DNA of 64,000 bases, from assembly GCF_020382885.2 (NCBI RefSeq), contig NC_058513.1:17447641-17511640 (forward strand), written 5' to 3'. Under the pieces are notes generated by a model. It had not been told where the DNA came from, searched no databases, and was given only the letters and a program-made list of their open reading frames with translations. The first letter of the stretch is position 1; each line of letters opens with the position of its first letter. Below, in pieces: positions 30,501-42,479 of the stretch. The position numbers and the translations under genes are program-made. The DNA is from Scatophagus argus. Lineage: Eukaryota > Chordata > Actinopteri > Scatophagidae.

Positions 30501-32261
30501 TGGAGTTGGGATTTGGTCTCGCTGGTAAAATTAGTCAACCTGTATGCTGATGATGCGCTTTAGGTCCCCGTTAGTGAAAACATGGCCCGTCTCCAAGCCT
30601 TGCAAGCTCTGGATCAGGCGGTTTAGCTCGGAGAGATCCAAATGGCAGCGGTTCAGCTCTGCAAAAAGACATGCAATCAGTCAGTGCGGTTATCTGTCAC
30701 ATCAGTACCTGAGCTGTTCAACAGATTCCAACACAAGAGCTTTGAACTGGTGAGAGTTTCTCTTTGATTGGTGGGCAGTTACAAAAACCTAACATTTACC
30801 AAGAGAGATAGAAATGCAGGGCACACTTCCAGTAGTTGTTTTCTTCAAGTGCTTTGACTTGGAATGCATCTTTAAAAGAGTATTTAGTGTTGCACTAACC
30901 GTCAGATTATGCTGGTGGAGTTCAGCCACAACCACCCTGCAGCTCTCTCTGAAGCCACAGAAGGCTTTCTAAAGCTTTGAGAAACCTAAATATTATCCAG
31001 ACCTCATTCCAAATGTGTTTCTTCTCTTTCACTGGTTTGTGAATGTTTGTAATATATGACAAATACCTTGAGCACAGGTGTCCGGGTCGAGACTTTGCTG
31101 CAGCCAGGCCGACACTTTGCTGTTCACCGCGGTGTTAGCGGAGGGCAGCACTCCTGATGCTACAGCTGATTCTGCAATGCCTGCAGAGCTCTGGGAACAG
31201 GAATACAGAGACAAGAGGACACAGGAGTTCATCTAAGACTTACTTCGAGTCACTTGTTAAGATTGTTGTGTTAAGTTCGACTTTGTTTCAGTGATAGTCA
31301 CCAAATCTCCATTCCTCTGAGCCAGGCCAGCCACGGTACCAGGGGACAACGTCTGGAGGAAGCCACTGTGAACATGAGCTGCCTCGTTCTTCTTGTACAA
31401 GCGGTGGGCTTGTAGCTTGGTTACCCAAATGTAGAAGAGTTCGTGGCTCTTTGCCTTGGAGAGACAAGCAAAGTCTTTACAATCTAAAGGCACCATGTTT
31501 GTTTGAAAAACAGCAGCAGCCTTCAATAACCACGTCTACCTTCATGTGATAGAGAATGTCCCCTGCATCCAAGTCGATCCGATTTGACTTCTTGTTTATC
31601 GACATAACTGCAAGGCTAACGTCCAGAGATCCCTGGACTCTTCCCCTGGAGACCTTGATTGGAAAAAAGGTACACTTAGGTGTTTTAAAAATTAAGTAGG
31701 TGAAAAATCCTGTCATAAAAGTGCGACAATCACTTACATCCTGTTGATTTTTGGAGTAACGCAAAATCCCTGACTCCAAGACAAAGTATCGCTGAAAGAG
31801 AGATCAAACATCGTCTTTTTTGGAAGCCAAGTCAACATCTCAGCAGAATGACCGAGTGAATGGACGTCTCACCTTGTGCCAGCCTTTCAGTGGCCACTTC
31901 CTCCTCTTGAGGAGATACCCTTCGCAGATACCTGGAGTGGGCATGTCATTAAGACTGTCACCTCCTGTGGGCGTTTCTCCCTGGAGGTCGTCAATCACTT
32001 CCCAATCTTTGATTATCTGTGGACAGCATGAGCAGGAGAAACACCCTGTTTACTGTTTCAACGACAGTTCTGTTCTGGCACGCTGCAGTGCTGTTGTATG
32101 ATGAAGAAGTTTTAGCTGATGCCAAACCTCACCTGTCTGGAGTGGCGAGATGACAGAGTGCTGCTGCTCCGAGAGTGGGATGGCTTCCATACTGGTGAGG
32201 TCTTCTCCAGGCCGCTGGCCAGCGATTGGCTGCGATTGAGTGAAGACCCATACGAATCCAT
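24549..32261 (-). CDS. osbpl7: Oxysterol-binding protein-related protein 7
   Basis: This is a lipid-transfer protein of the OSBP family acting at ER contacts. Twenty-one coding exons close in frame to 858 aa (human about 842). In + coordinates they are 32133-32261, 31873-32016, 31738-31791, 31540-31653, 31302-31454, 31067-31190, 30540-30658, 30343-30432, 29217-29370, 28983-29089, 28704-28872, 27931-28077, 27672-27808, 27343-27480, 26882-26945, 26653-26731, 26142-26286, 25876-26026, 25502-25628, 25149-25271 and 24549-24657. A PH domain lies at about residues 75-168 ([19 protein letters not shown]). A FFAT-type VAP-binding motif, EYFDASD, is at about 416-422. The lipid-binding domain carries the family signature [11 protein letters not shown] at about 596-606. 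The C-terminus ends ILW. One intron has a GC donor (27929-27930). The start at 32261 is the first in-frame ATG in its exon. An earlier coding exon is possible because the frame stays open to an acceptor near 32337. Synteny favours osbpl7 over osbpl3 or osbpl6. Confidence 0.93.
28325..28530 (+). repeat. Teleost interspersed repeat in an osbpl7 intron
   Basis: It begins CAATTCAATTCAGTTTTATT, continues with TATATAGCATC and GGTGCTTTACAGAGACCC, and contains GGCAAGGAAAAACTCCC and TTTAACAGGAAGAAACCTTG. This module order is a very common teleost repeat, known to me from memory. It lies between the coding exons at 27931-28077 and 28704-28872. Family name not assigned. Confidence 0.7.
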
Positions 32262-33485
32262 TTGAGACCTCAGACTCCCCTGCCCGTTGTGATCAGCTGG
32301 TCGTTGAGAAAGATCTGCTGCAATGTGCCAAAAGCTTCCTGTAGGGTCAGCGAGGAGCAGGTTAGAAAATGAACTGCTTGTAACTATTATACACAATCAC
32401 AAGAAACTCATAAGGCTTTAATTCAAGGACTTATTAACTATCAACTGACACTTAATACAAGGTTCTTAATATAAAGTGTTATTAACTGAAAATAGCAAAG
32501 TCATCATTGATTTTCTGATTTCAGGGTCAGATTCTTTGATTAGCTAACATACTCACTCTGATTTTAATGTCTCATTTTTATCAGAAGTTGTACATGAGAA
32601 GTTTGATATTGTCCTTCATGAGGAGCTCAGCATGAGGGTAAGACAGCTCCCCCAGCAAGAGACCAAAGAGAAAGTGTTAACCAGGCTCAGCAGAGCAGGA
32701 GATGAGGTAGGACTCTGGGTAATCCGGTTACCTAACAGAGGTGAGCTCTCGGTTCATGTGCCGTCATAAATGTCACCCACACTGAGCTCATCACTCAGCA
32801 ACAAAACAAGAAATTCAGGCCCGAATCAGATAACTGCTGAGAGAATATTTCCCAAACCTTGTGGCTAAATATCAGTTTGTCTCCAGACATCTTACACCTT
32901 TTTATAAAATGTACTGTCAGTAATGCATTTAAACACCCCTCATAACGTGCTCCAAACGAGTGAAATATCCCACATGTAAACATCATTCTTCTTCGCTGAC
33001 TGTTTTAGGCTCTTGTTTACAATATAACTGCATGGACAAATCAGAAGTCAGAAGAACCTCATCCCTCAGGATACTGTGTGATCTGTACAGCCGCTGTCTG
33101 TGACACCATGACCAATACCGCCTGCAGGGAGAGGATTACCAACCTCTGCTTAATTGGTTTTTCAGGGGATGTTTTTAGCCGCTCGTCACTTGGATGTGGA
33201 GAAACACGATCCCCGAGCAGGAAGCACTGACACAACATAAAAAAGGCAAAGTTGCTGACCACAATGGAAGCAGGACAAATGAAAAATGTCTCCTCGATTG
33301 ATATCAAAGCAGTTCAAAGCGACCCGTTTAGTTGAATCCGAATTGAATCTGCATGGAGAAAACACTGCAAACTTTATTGACTGAAGTGGGGAGGACATTA
33401 GGAAATCAGTAACACAGTGAGCACACAGACAAACTGAATGGACACACAGCGTCTGGTGTGTAACATCCACACTGATTTCCCTCTA

Positions 33486-33540
33486 GATAGAGAGATAGAG
33501 AGATACTTTATTGATCCCAAGGGAAATTCAAGATCTATTC
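33486..33540 (-). repeat. LINE-type 3' tail with TAGA repeats
   Basis: TAGATAGAGAGATAGAGAG followed by ATACTTTATTGATCCCAAGG is, on the reverse strand, the 'GGGATCAATAAAGTAT(CTAT)n' tail also seen at 8500-8546. It is a short remnant only. Confidence 0.5.
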
Positions 33541-34930
33541 TAAATGTGGGCAGAAGCCGCCTGGCTGCTGTTGCGTAAGAGCTGGACAGGATGAGAGTAA
33601 CTGACCTCAGTGATGTGCTGGAAACAGGATGAAGGGATTTGCAGGTTTCTGAGCTTGTTTACTCAAGGAGGAAATTAAAGAATATTCTACAAGTGAAAAA
33701 AAAGGTTTTGATCTCAGGTTAGCACAAATAAAACAGTGCTGCACTTATGTACCAGTTTCAGCTACTTGTACTTCATTAATGCTTGTCTTTTCCACCACAT
33801 TTCAGAGTGACATGTTTTTTTACTTTTATTTTAGTGACTTCACACATCAAGATGTTTGCAAACAATACACATAAAGATCAAAGGGAAATATTTGCCCAAC
33901 AGATTTAGCCAGTGAATTAGCAGCTATTTTGCTAATTGACAAAGTAGGGGTGGACAATCTGAGGATTTTAGGTGGTGATTGACCTCGAAAAGGCTCACAG
34001 TCTGCTTGTCAGGTGAATCATGGAGATCGCAGTACTGAATGTCCCTTTACTTCTTTCAGATTTCGTGAATGATGCAGCGTGTTTACATGAAGCTTCTCAA
34101 ATGTGCAGCATTTGCTGATTTTCATTTTAATTATTTACATTTAATTCATTTTTAGGTTTGGGCTGTTGAACAAAACACTGAAAATAATCATTAATGTGTA
34201 TTTAATCACCAGTTCAAAATGAGCTTTTCCTCAATCAACTACAACAGGAAAATACAGCTTTAAAATTAATTTGTGAATAATTAAGTTATTTAATATGTAA
34301 TAGTTTAACAAATGCCATTTTTACGCACTGAAATGCTTACAGATTGGGGGAAGTGGCATCAGGAGCCCATTACATGGAAATGCAAGCCAACAGAACAAGT
34401 GAAGTGAGGAGGAGGAGGCACCGAACTGCACGATGCCACAGGATGGGGTTAAGATGCAGAGATTATCACTGCTGTTATCTCGTTTTCTGGAATGAAAACT
34501 GCAGCCAATAAAACGTGGAGATGAGTGAAATATTCAAACATTTATTAAAGAGTTTTTAATTCCCATTGCAGCACAGCCATTTCAAACAGAGTGAGTGAGG
34601 CCTCTCCGGAATAAAACTTTATTTAAATCAGAAAATGTTAATAATTCATTTATATTTAACAGTATGTGAGTGTGTGTGACTCTTACTAAAGAGGAGTCAC
34701 TCACACTCACTCACACACACACTCACACACAGCCCTTTAAGGCCCATGTGAAGTATCCAGGCCTGTCCCTGCTCTTATCTAAAGCCCATTAAGAAGTCAC
34801 GGTCCCCTCACACTGAGTAATCGAAGTTTTTAGCATTTTAACCAAACTGCTTCTCTATTAAACAACATGAACAGGCAGCCACGACACATTCACGGCAGAT
34901 ATTTCAGCATATACACATTTACAGCCTCAC

Positions 34931-35010
34931 CTGGACTTCCCCTCCGACTCTCATCATCTGTGGCGGTCCTCTGCGCCTGACGAACCCCACAAGGGTCTCA
35001 TGTGGCGTTT
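34931..35010 (-). other. Candidate osbpl7 5'UTR exon
   Basis: On the minus strand a good donor, GTCCAG|GTGAGG, lies at 34930/34931. It is downstream of CpG-dense sequence at 35140-35235 that could be the promoter. A short ATG frame (nine codons to the donor) does not join in frame to the first coding exon, so this would be untranslated or hold a uORF. The 5' boundary is not determinable, and the end given is a guess. Confidence 0.35.
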
Positions 35011-35139
35011 AAGGGACCGAGAAAAATCACCACTTGGCCGGAGAAAACGTCTTTCCATCGAAATCCACTTCACACACAAAAAAGGAAATCAAACTGCATG
35101 TTATCTCCGCGGTTAATGACTAATTCTGATCACGTAATC

Positions 35140-35235
35140 TCACCGACCGAGCGCGCCCTCTCTCGCGGTGAGCGACACGAGCTCGCTGCAAATCCAAGCA
35201 GAGCGCGCGCCGTGCGCACCGCGTCCCGGGTCATT
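35140..35235 (-). promoter_or_regulatory. CpG-dense patch, possible osbpl7 promoter
   Basis: Many CpG dinucleotides cluster here (GAGCGCGCCC, CTCGCGGTGAGCG, GAGCGCGCGCCGTGCGC, CCGCGTCCCGGG), against CpG-poor surroundings. The position upstream of osbpl7 suggests a promoter. This is inference. Confidence 0.4.
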
Positions 35236-35997
35236 ATCCGCATTAGCTGGAATTACACTCGGTGTCTAGCAGGGATGCAGTGCAGGGTAAATCTAGCCAA
35301 CCTCCAGTCACTCTGCACGTCTAGTTCACTCGTGTTCAGTGTAAAGCACAGAGTTTGAAATAAGGCCTCATCATGCTGCGTTTAACGCTGAAGTTGTGCG
35401 TTTGTATGTGCTGATCCGTCTCTGAAAAACATCTGTATTAGGTGATATGGGCTCTTATATGTCGATCATTCACTGCAGGTCACAATGTACAACTTATTTG
35501 TCACGATTCTTAATATAACAGCCTGTAAATGGTGCGGGTGATGCCTCCCTGTGTGCAGCTCCCTTCACTTAGTGATAAAACAAAGCATTTTCAGTCATGT
35601 TGTCAGCGTAGTGATTCTGTGCATCTTTACTTTGTTTTGTGGGTCAAAAACGTGCTTTAAGACATTCGGACTTTCTGTCTTTTGCAGAGGAGTGCGAGCG
35701 TCTGCCTCTGTCTGTGTGGCAGGCCATTATAGACTAACTGACCCAGATTACACGCTGTAATCTGCAGATTAACGCATCGGGATCCGTGACCGCTTGTGTT
35801 TATTTTGGCTGGAGTGCTTTTCATGATGCTACTTCTGCTTTACAACAACGCTGCCACTCGGGCTGGTGCTCTGCTGTGTGAATTATGTATTATGGCTTTG
35901 ACAAATAATATCACTCAAAAACTCAAATGCACATCAGACAAGTCCTGCATTAAATAAAACTAAAAATGAGACTGGGCAACAGGTTGTGCAGACATAG

Positions 35998-36003
35998 TTT
36001 ATT
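35998..36003 (-). terminator. Candidate mrpl10 polyadenylation signal
   Basis: TTTATT on + is AATAAA on the mrpl10 strand, about 540 bp past the stop. If used, the mrpl10 3'UTR would contain the whole MITE at 36025-36266. Confidence 0.3.
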
Positions 36004-36024
36004 TATATTTATGTGACTATAACC

Positions 36025-36266
36025 TTAAAGAAACAGTTCACCCAAAAATGAAAATTCAGTCTTTATCTGCCAGTTCCCATGCTGCTGGAAATGAGATGTT
36101 TATTTGTCTGAGTCCCCATCTGCTTGTGTCGTTCAGGAGAATGCAGAAATGTTTGAAAATGGATTTGAATGATTAAAATGGATTAAGAAACTCTGAGTTT
36201 CTCTCCACATGGGGGGGTGAGTATACAATGACTGAATTCAAACTTTTGGGTGAACTGTTCCTTTAA
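36025..36266. mobile_element. MITE with long terminal inverted repeats and TTAA ends
   Basis: The left end TTAAAGAAACAGTTCACCC pairs with the right end GGGTGAACTGTTCCTTTAA. The inverted match continues inwards (CAAAAATGAAAATTCAGTC against GACTGAATTCAAACTTTTG), with some mismatches, for about 37 bp. TTAA stands at both boundaries (36025-36028 and 36263-36266), the target preferred by piggyBac-type transposases. About 240 bp and no coding capacity indicate a non-autonomous element. Confidence 0.8.
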
Positions 36267-36544
36267 ACAAAGGAAATGCTTTTTTTGCTGCAGTGTCCAT
36301 CCAAGCCTTCCATTAACAGAGCGATGTGCAGTGAAAACATTCAGTTCTGCAGGCTGCTCCATTCACAGCAGCCACAGTCCTCCTGTGGGTACAGTTTGGT
36401 TGAATTTAGCACCAACAGAACTGCTCCGCTCAAATTTTGAAGATATTTTTTGCAGACTTCCATCCATCCATCCATCCAGCATCTCGTCATTCTAAGCAGC
36501 TGAAAATCTGCGAGGCAACAACCCCAGTAACTTCCTCTGAAGAT

Positions 36545-38530
36545 CTACGTGGCTTCCTCTGCGCTGTCGTTGGAGCTCTGCTGTTTGACGTACTGCTGGA
36601 GCAGGGCAGACAGGTGGGCCGGGTGGCGCTGCAGCATGGAGGCTGTGCGGGAGGTCAGCATCATCAGCCCGCTGATCACTTCGCCCTGGACGACAGTCAG
36701 TGTCGGCAGTTTGGAGTAGCTCATCACCCCCTGAGCGCTCAGCAACGTGTTGTCTATGCAGGCTCCTGTTGAGAGACGAGCAGCGTGGTGGTGAACGAGC
36801 TGCAGTTGAATGCCTCACTCACAAAGTGTCAAACAGGTATCTTTAGGATTTTCTGATTGCTTGATGACATACATTATGGGCTCTAATAATTTGAGATATC
36901 TTTATATTGATGTTAGTCAGACATTAGTTAGACATTTTATACATTCTGAGCAAACAAGTTGTATACACGGCAGATCATTGGGCCATTACAACAAGGTGAC
37001 GAAATTACTCACTCTCAAAAATATTTATGTATTAGTCAGCTAAATGGCCTTTTCACTTTACCAAAACTTTGGGTATGAAATAAGTATTTCATGCAGACAC
37101 AGAAGATAAACATACCCAGGAGTGTCATCTGCGGGCTGGCCCTAAGAGTCGTCAGCATCTCCTTCACCTTTGGCTCTTTGCTAACAATAAGAACTGTCGG
37201 ACCGATGAACAGCGGGGCCATGTTGCAGTACCTGCTGTCCTTGAGGAACGACCGCACCACCTGAAAAAGGGTACAATCAAAGATTAGTTTAAACTTCTCA
37301 GTTTAATCCTCGGATTTCACTAATATGCAGTAGCTGTAAAATAAGGGCCATAAACCGCAAGTAATATGTTGTAATAAACAAAACAGCTGGCCCTGGTGGG
37401 GTTAAGGCATCAACCGTGAACCAGTACCCAGACTGGGGCTTGATAAGTGTCTTTCCCCATCTCTACTGTCTGCTATCTAATAAAGGGATTTAAAACAGAA
37501 AGAACTTCTGCTTGGAGCATAAACTAACTGGTACAATCGACGTGCTGGGTACAAACTAGTCGTAAAAAAAACAGACAGAATTTTTATATTACCTGGTTGG
37601 GAAAGAACCTGACAGTGATGCCGTGTTTATAAAGTCTGTTCTTGAGAATCATCATGTCTTCAGAATTACTGCTGCTGTTCTGGGCGACAGCGACCATCTT
37701 ACAGTCCTGGAACAGCTTCTTCAAATCCCTCTTCATGACCAACATCAAAGAATTCTCCTGCTAGAATAAAAGAGAGGAGTTTGTGTCACAGTGAAGAGGA
37801 TTCAGCAGAGCTACACTCTATACACAACTTTAGGATGAACTGGAACGCCAAGTGTGAGTCAGGCTTTGGAGCCCAACATCAGCATTGGACCTCTCTGATG
37901 CTCTTGACCCTGTAGCCAAGTTCTCACTCCTGAAACCAAAGGAGCAGAGGCTACAGCATCACACTGTGTGATGTTCAGCAATCAGATGTGGCTGTAAAGC
38001 TTTGTTGTATAGCAGGCTTCTGGCCACATTAGCTCTTCAGACAGGGTAGGGCAGCAGAGAAATTGTAAAACCATGTCAGCGAAAGGACAGGAGTATTACC
38101 TACCTCCTGGACTACTTTGGTCTCGGGTGGGTAGGCGTCTGGAGGAATCCGTGGAGGAGGAATATACCGTGTAACAGCTAGGAGCTTCTGTTTGAGGATG
38201 TGAACCGGTTTCCTGTGGCGAGTCACAGACTTGGAGCCGTGCCGGACACTCTGTGTCAGGGGAAGCCATCCTGAAAGGCACAAAATCTGTTAAACACCTG
38301 CTAACTCTCAACTTGCTGTGCCTGAGGTGCCTCTATGCTAATGCAAGGGCTAACTAAGCATCGGGAGCTGTTAATCTGAAACATTAACGCTGTCAGCATT
38401 AAGTTAATTCTATAAATACAGGAAACAGAGTACCAACTCACTATAGCCAGATATCTACTGATATAAATGCAGTTTCGACCCATTCATTACCCTGTTTCGG
38501 TAGTAATTTTACACACAAGGTCGCCGCCAT
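36545..38530 (-). CDS. mrpl10: Mitochondrial large ribosomal subunit protein uL10m
   Basis: uL10m forms the base of the stalk of the mitochondrial large ribosomal subunit, which recruits translation factors. Five coding exons in + coordinates, 38491-38530, 38104-38270, 37593-37757, 37116-37260 and 36545-36765, join in phase to 245 aa (human about 261). The start MAATLCVKLLPKQG is short and basic, like a mitochondrial presequence. The following VRHGSKSVTRHRKPVH, KLLAVTRYIPPP, LIVSKEPKVKEML and SYSKLPTLTVVQGEVISGL match the human protein. The ATG GCG GCG start context is typical of a housekeeping gene. The gene diverges from pnpo across about 450 bp. Its position next to osbpl7 agrees with human synteny. 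Confidence 0.95.
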
Positions 38531-38979
38531 GTTTGAGGGGGATAACGTTACTCAGGAAGTGACGACAAGCGTAAATGCTGCATTCAGATATGTCGGCAGA
38601 GAGAATGTTATGAATTATTCTGCAGCTTTCGCTCATGAGATATTTGTTCAGTCACCAAAAATTGCCTCGATAACAAGCTTGTTACGGTATCATTTTGTTT
38701 AGATGGAACTGTTGGTTTTGCTGCTTTGTAGTATCAGGTATGACTTGAATGCAGCATAATACGTCAATGTGTATTTTTTATTTTTTTAAAATCATATCTG
38801 CGGTATAAACAATCCCAGATCTATTCTTAGCCTCAGACAAAAAATGTGCTTTTATTTTCATGCAAACTGTTGTCTCAAGTAAACATCTGGTCCAGTTTCA
38901 AAACGTGTTGCATCACATGTGTTGCATAACATTTTACGGAAGAGTAACGCGTGGTTACGTCAGCGTCAGTTGGACGAGT
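38531..38979. promoter_or_regulatory. Shared mrpl10/pnpo divergent promoter region
   Basis: The two start codons point away from each other and lie about 450 bp apart. No canonical TATA box is placed correctly for either gene. A shared bidirectional promoter is inferred from spacing and from both being housekeeping genes. Confidence 0.5.
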
Positions 38980-41698
38980 ATGAGGCGCATACTCGGTACG
39001 AATTTATTGAGGCTTTTCGGTGTATCTGGTGCAAGTCCTCTTTCTCAAGTCCCGTCGACAGTGGGACAACAAAGCGTCTTTGCACTGAATTTCCACCGGA
39101 AATCGACGAGTGACTGTAAAAGCATGGACCTGAGTAACATGAGGAAGAGCTACAAAGGAGATGAGGAGGTGAGTGGGGTTCACTGAGTTACCTGTGTCAG
39201 TGAAATATGTGTGACTGCAAGGTCATGATGGCGTAAGTCCAGTGTTAAATGTACAAATACTGCAATGTGTACTGTTTACTGTGTTTTAGTCTAACCTGGT
39301 TGCCTTGAGTACCGTAGGCTTTGTGGTGAAAACAGTAGTGGTGGCAAGTTCGACTCTTTTTACTGAATCGAATCATTCACTCTCGGACAGTAAATTGAAC
39401 GAATCTTTTTTTGAGTCATTTCGTTCATTTTTACAGCAGGTAGCGCTGTAGCCCTTTTGTGGGCGTTGTACAAAAGGTTCACAAACACTAAATACAGAAG
39501 GCAACATGGTTTGCTTCAGCTGACAAAGTGTAATACACAAAATGTCACAAGCAATTCAGCCTAAGTGAAAACCTGGGAAAGTAAATACACACCACAATAA
39601 AGTGACTTGTGTCCTGCATCCTGCCTGCCATTGTTGTTTAGTGACGAGGTACCTGTCACGTGACCACTGAACGACTGATCGACTGACCGATCCGAGAACG
39701 AACGTGCTGTTCGAACAAACGATGAACGAGAACGAATTGCTTCTTACAGAGCCTGCACTGCCTGTCACGTGACAGCTGGTAGAGGACAAGTGAACGTAAA
39801 CAATAAAAACAAAAAGTAACAACTAATAAGTTCATTCATCCAAATGTTCAAGGTACTGCATGAAAATGAACGAATCGCTCACTGAGAGGACTTATTACTC
39901 CCAAGTCATATAAAAGTTTAGTTCACACTGAACGAATCGTTCACGACATCACTAGAAAACAGGGACCCTGCTTGTTAGAGCATTAGTGTTAGCGTCTTCT
40001 CAGTGCATTTGTGTGTAATGTTGTTCCCAGTGCTTTGAGGAGAGCCAGCTTGTGTCTTTGGACCCAATCAAACAGTTTGGAAGCTGGTTTGATCAAGCCA
40101 CCAAGTGCCCTGAAATTGGGGAGGCAAATGCCATGTGCATTGCCACCGCCACCAAGTAGGCAACAACCCCCTTTTGAGATGAAAGATTTATTTTCATTAC
40201 AGTGTTTTCACAGTCTAATGTCAACCTTATTTCCGTCTGTGCAGAGACGGACGTCCATCTGCTCGTGTGGTCCTGCTGAAAGGTTACAGCAACGAAGGTT
40301 TCCGTTTCTTTACCAACTACGAGAGCCGAAAGGGTTCTGAGCTGGTGAGTCTCGCTTTCCTTCTCTGACTGTCTTGCAGCAACCATGTCGGCTCATTGCT
40401 TAGTCAATATAATGCATGCATGTTATGTGCAAATGTGTCAGACTTCCTACTTTTTTTGGTTATTATTATTGTCAGGTTTTGCTGGTTTTGTACATGTATT
40501 TGATTTGATGTTGTCTCCTGATGTGTCTTTGCCCACAGGAGAGTAATCCATATGCATGTCTGGTCTTCTACTGGGCACCTCTCAACAGACAGGTCAGCAG
40601 CTTTCGTGTGCTTATGTCTTATTGTTAATATCTCAACTGATTTTCACACAATTAATGTTTCCCAGTCATTTTCCCTTTCATATACAGATTCGCATTGAGG
40701 GCCGCGTGGAGCGAATCCCCTTCCAGAACTCCTGTGACTACTTCCACTCCCGACCAAGGAGCAGCCAGATCGGGGCCGTGGTGAGCCGGCAGAGCGCTCC
40801 GGTCCCCAGCAGAGATGTGAGAACTCAAACTGTGTCGTGCAGCTGATACGATAGGGTTAAAGGCTCGAGTTCTCACCCTGTCTTTTCTTTTAGTATCTAA
40901 GACAGAAAAATGCAGAACTGGAGGAGAAGTACAAGGACAAAGAGGTGCCGATGCCCGACTACTGGTGAGCGTCTCGTTGTGTTCTTCAATCTAGAACCAT
41001 TTTGATGCAATAGAACTACGTTTTAGAAGATGCAAAGATCAAAGCCTCTCGCATTCAAAACCTGTCTGTTAGCCGAGTTTTGGCTCGGACTCAAGACTCA
41101 AGACTCAAAACAGGGAAATGACTCGTCTGGCTCTCACTTAAGGAAACAAAATCTGCTCATCAGCACTCATGAAGATCACTAAATTTAACACTTTATAGCT
41201 CATCTGAAGACTCGGTGCTCCTGGCCAAGAAATGGCTCAGCACAGATTTTGCTTTTAAACTTTTGTGGACTAAACAAATAAGGTGCACAAGGCGTTTTGT
41301 ATTTGTATTATGTTTGAGGACAGCAGTGATATTTGTTGGGTTTTATTTCAGGACCATGATTGTTCTACACTGAAGGGGTTAATTAGTGAGCTTCAGAGAT
41401 GCTGCAGGGCAGAGCCAGACTCCAGCTGCGTATTTACTCACAGATACAAGAGTGTTGTCAATCCTCGCGTGAAGCGAACGCGTCTTTACAGCAAGGCTTC
41501 TCCCAATATTCCATCTGTTCTTGCGTCATCAGGGGCGGCTACCTCGTCAAACCCTACCTGATGGAGTTCTGGCAGGGTCAGACCAACAGGCTTCACGACC
41601 GCATCGTCTTCACCAAGCCGAAGGACGGAGAGTCTGAGCTGGGAGAGTTTCAGCACGCTGCAGAGGACGGCTGGGTGTACCAGCGGCTGTCCCCATGA
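38980..41698 (+). CDS. pnpo: Pyridoxine-5'-phosphate oxidase
   Basis: This FMN enzyme oxidises pyridoxine- or pyridoxamine-5'-phosphate to pyridoxal-5'-phosphate, the last step of vitamin B6 salvage. Seven exons, 38980-39168, 40031-40155, 40245-40344, 40539-40592, 40688-40816, 40894-40964 and 41533-41698, close in phase to 277 aa (human 261). Matching blocks are [69 protein letters not shown] and the C-terminal family signature [13 protein letters not shown]. The frame is open back to 38860. I chose the ATG at 38980 because it gives a leader length like the mammalian protein. An internal ATG at 39124 would give a shorter form. Intron 1 contains an hAT-type element. Confidence 0.95.
39328..39962. 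mobile_element. Non-autonomous hAT-type element with 8-bp TSD
   Basis: The element body is 39336-39954. The left end TAGTGGTGGCAAGTTCGACTC and the reverse complement of the right end, TAGTGATGTCGTGAACGATTC, form imperfect terminal inverted repeats (about 14 of 21 match). The octamer GAAAACAG flanks both sides at 39328-39335 and 39955-39962. An 8-bp duplication is the hallmark of hAT transposases. The inside holds repeated GAACGAATC/CGAATCATTC motifs and no transposase ORF. It lies in pnpo intron 1. Confidence 0.85.
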
Positions 41699-42324
41699 GG
41701 AGGGCTGCAACAGGCTGCCACATGCGAGGAAAGAAAGTTCACCTCAAATTTCACCTCATCACTAAACAGCAGCTTTGCCTCACCTGGAAATCACCTGTAG
41801 GTACTGATGGAAACCATGCTGATGTAGATCAAGTAGGAGCTAATGTGTGTCAACAAGCCAAACGTTCACTGTGTTGTCTTTGAACCTAAACGTTCTCGAT
41901 GTCAGTACGTGCAGTTTTTTCAGAGGTGTGACGCAACCCGAGCGAACTGTACAACATTTTCCATGCATTGTGAAATGAAAAGAGGCCGTGGGGTACACAG
42001 GAAGTAAACTGAACAGCTGTGGAGAGCAAACTCCACCTGGTCTGCTCAAACAATGATTGACTGTAAAGCTGGTTACTCCGCTGTGTTGTAAGGACGTGAA
42101 AGTCGAGTTTTAGGCCGTTTTGTTGACACTGTCGCACTGAGATGTTAATTCAGTCATGTGATTTACGCTGAGCTCAGGTGACCCCATACCTGCCTTTTAA
42201 TAATGACATTAAAAGAGCTGATGATTTGAATTGTGCCAACTGTTACGCCTTTCGTGTTTGTCTCGTGACATCTGAGGTCACTGAATGTTGTGTTGTCTGG
42301 AATTAACTGTGGAGCTGAGCCAGT

Positions 42325-42330
42325 AATAAA
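42325..42330 (+). terminator. pnpo polyadenylation signal
   Basis: AATAAA about 630 nt after the pnpo stop, followed about 20 nt later by GT-rich sequence, which suits a downstream cleavage element. Confidence 0.7.
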
Positions 42331-42354
42331 GTTTAATTTCTAACTGAGGACTGA

Positions 42355-42394
42355 GCGTGTGTGTGTGTGTGCGCGCGCGCGCACACGTGTGCGT
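42355..42394 (+). repeat. 40-bp alternating purine-pyrimidine tract
   Basis: GT units pass into GC units, then AC and GT units, with purine and pyrimidine alternating without a break for 40 bases. This is a strong Z-DNA-forming pattern. It begins 25 bp after the pnpo AATAAA. Confidence 0.85.
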
Positions 42395-42479
42395 TTGGCC
42401 AGCAGGTGTCAGCAGAAGATCAAAGATCAACAAAACTCAGACTCAGAAGACAAAGTATACATCAGCACGTTAGTGGAAT

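Larger units (their letters stand above)
32262..36544. other. osbpl7 5' region and spacer to mrpl10
   Basis: No ORF here has protein-family features. It contains probable osbpl7 5'UTR and intron sequence, a LINE-tail repeat at about 33486-33540, a GC-rich CpG-dense patch at about 35140-35235 and a TTAA-bounded MITE at 36025-36266. (CACT)-rich sequence lies at about 34698-34730. Confidence 0.5.

Noticed and set aside
38860-38979. Longer N-terminus for pnpo from the ATG at 38860
   Set aside because: The frame is open, but the extra 40 residues have no resemblance to the family and the ATG at 38980 gives a leader of usual size. It cannot be fully excluded.
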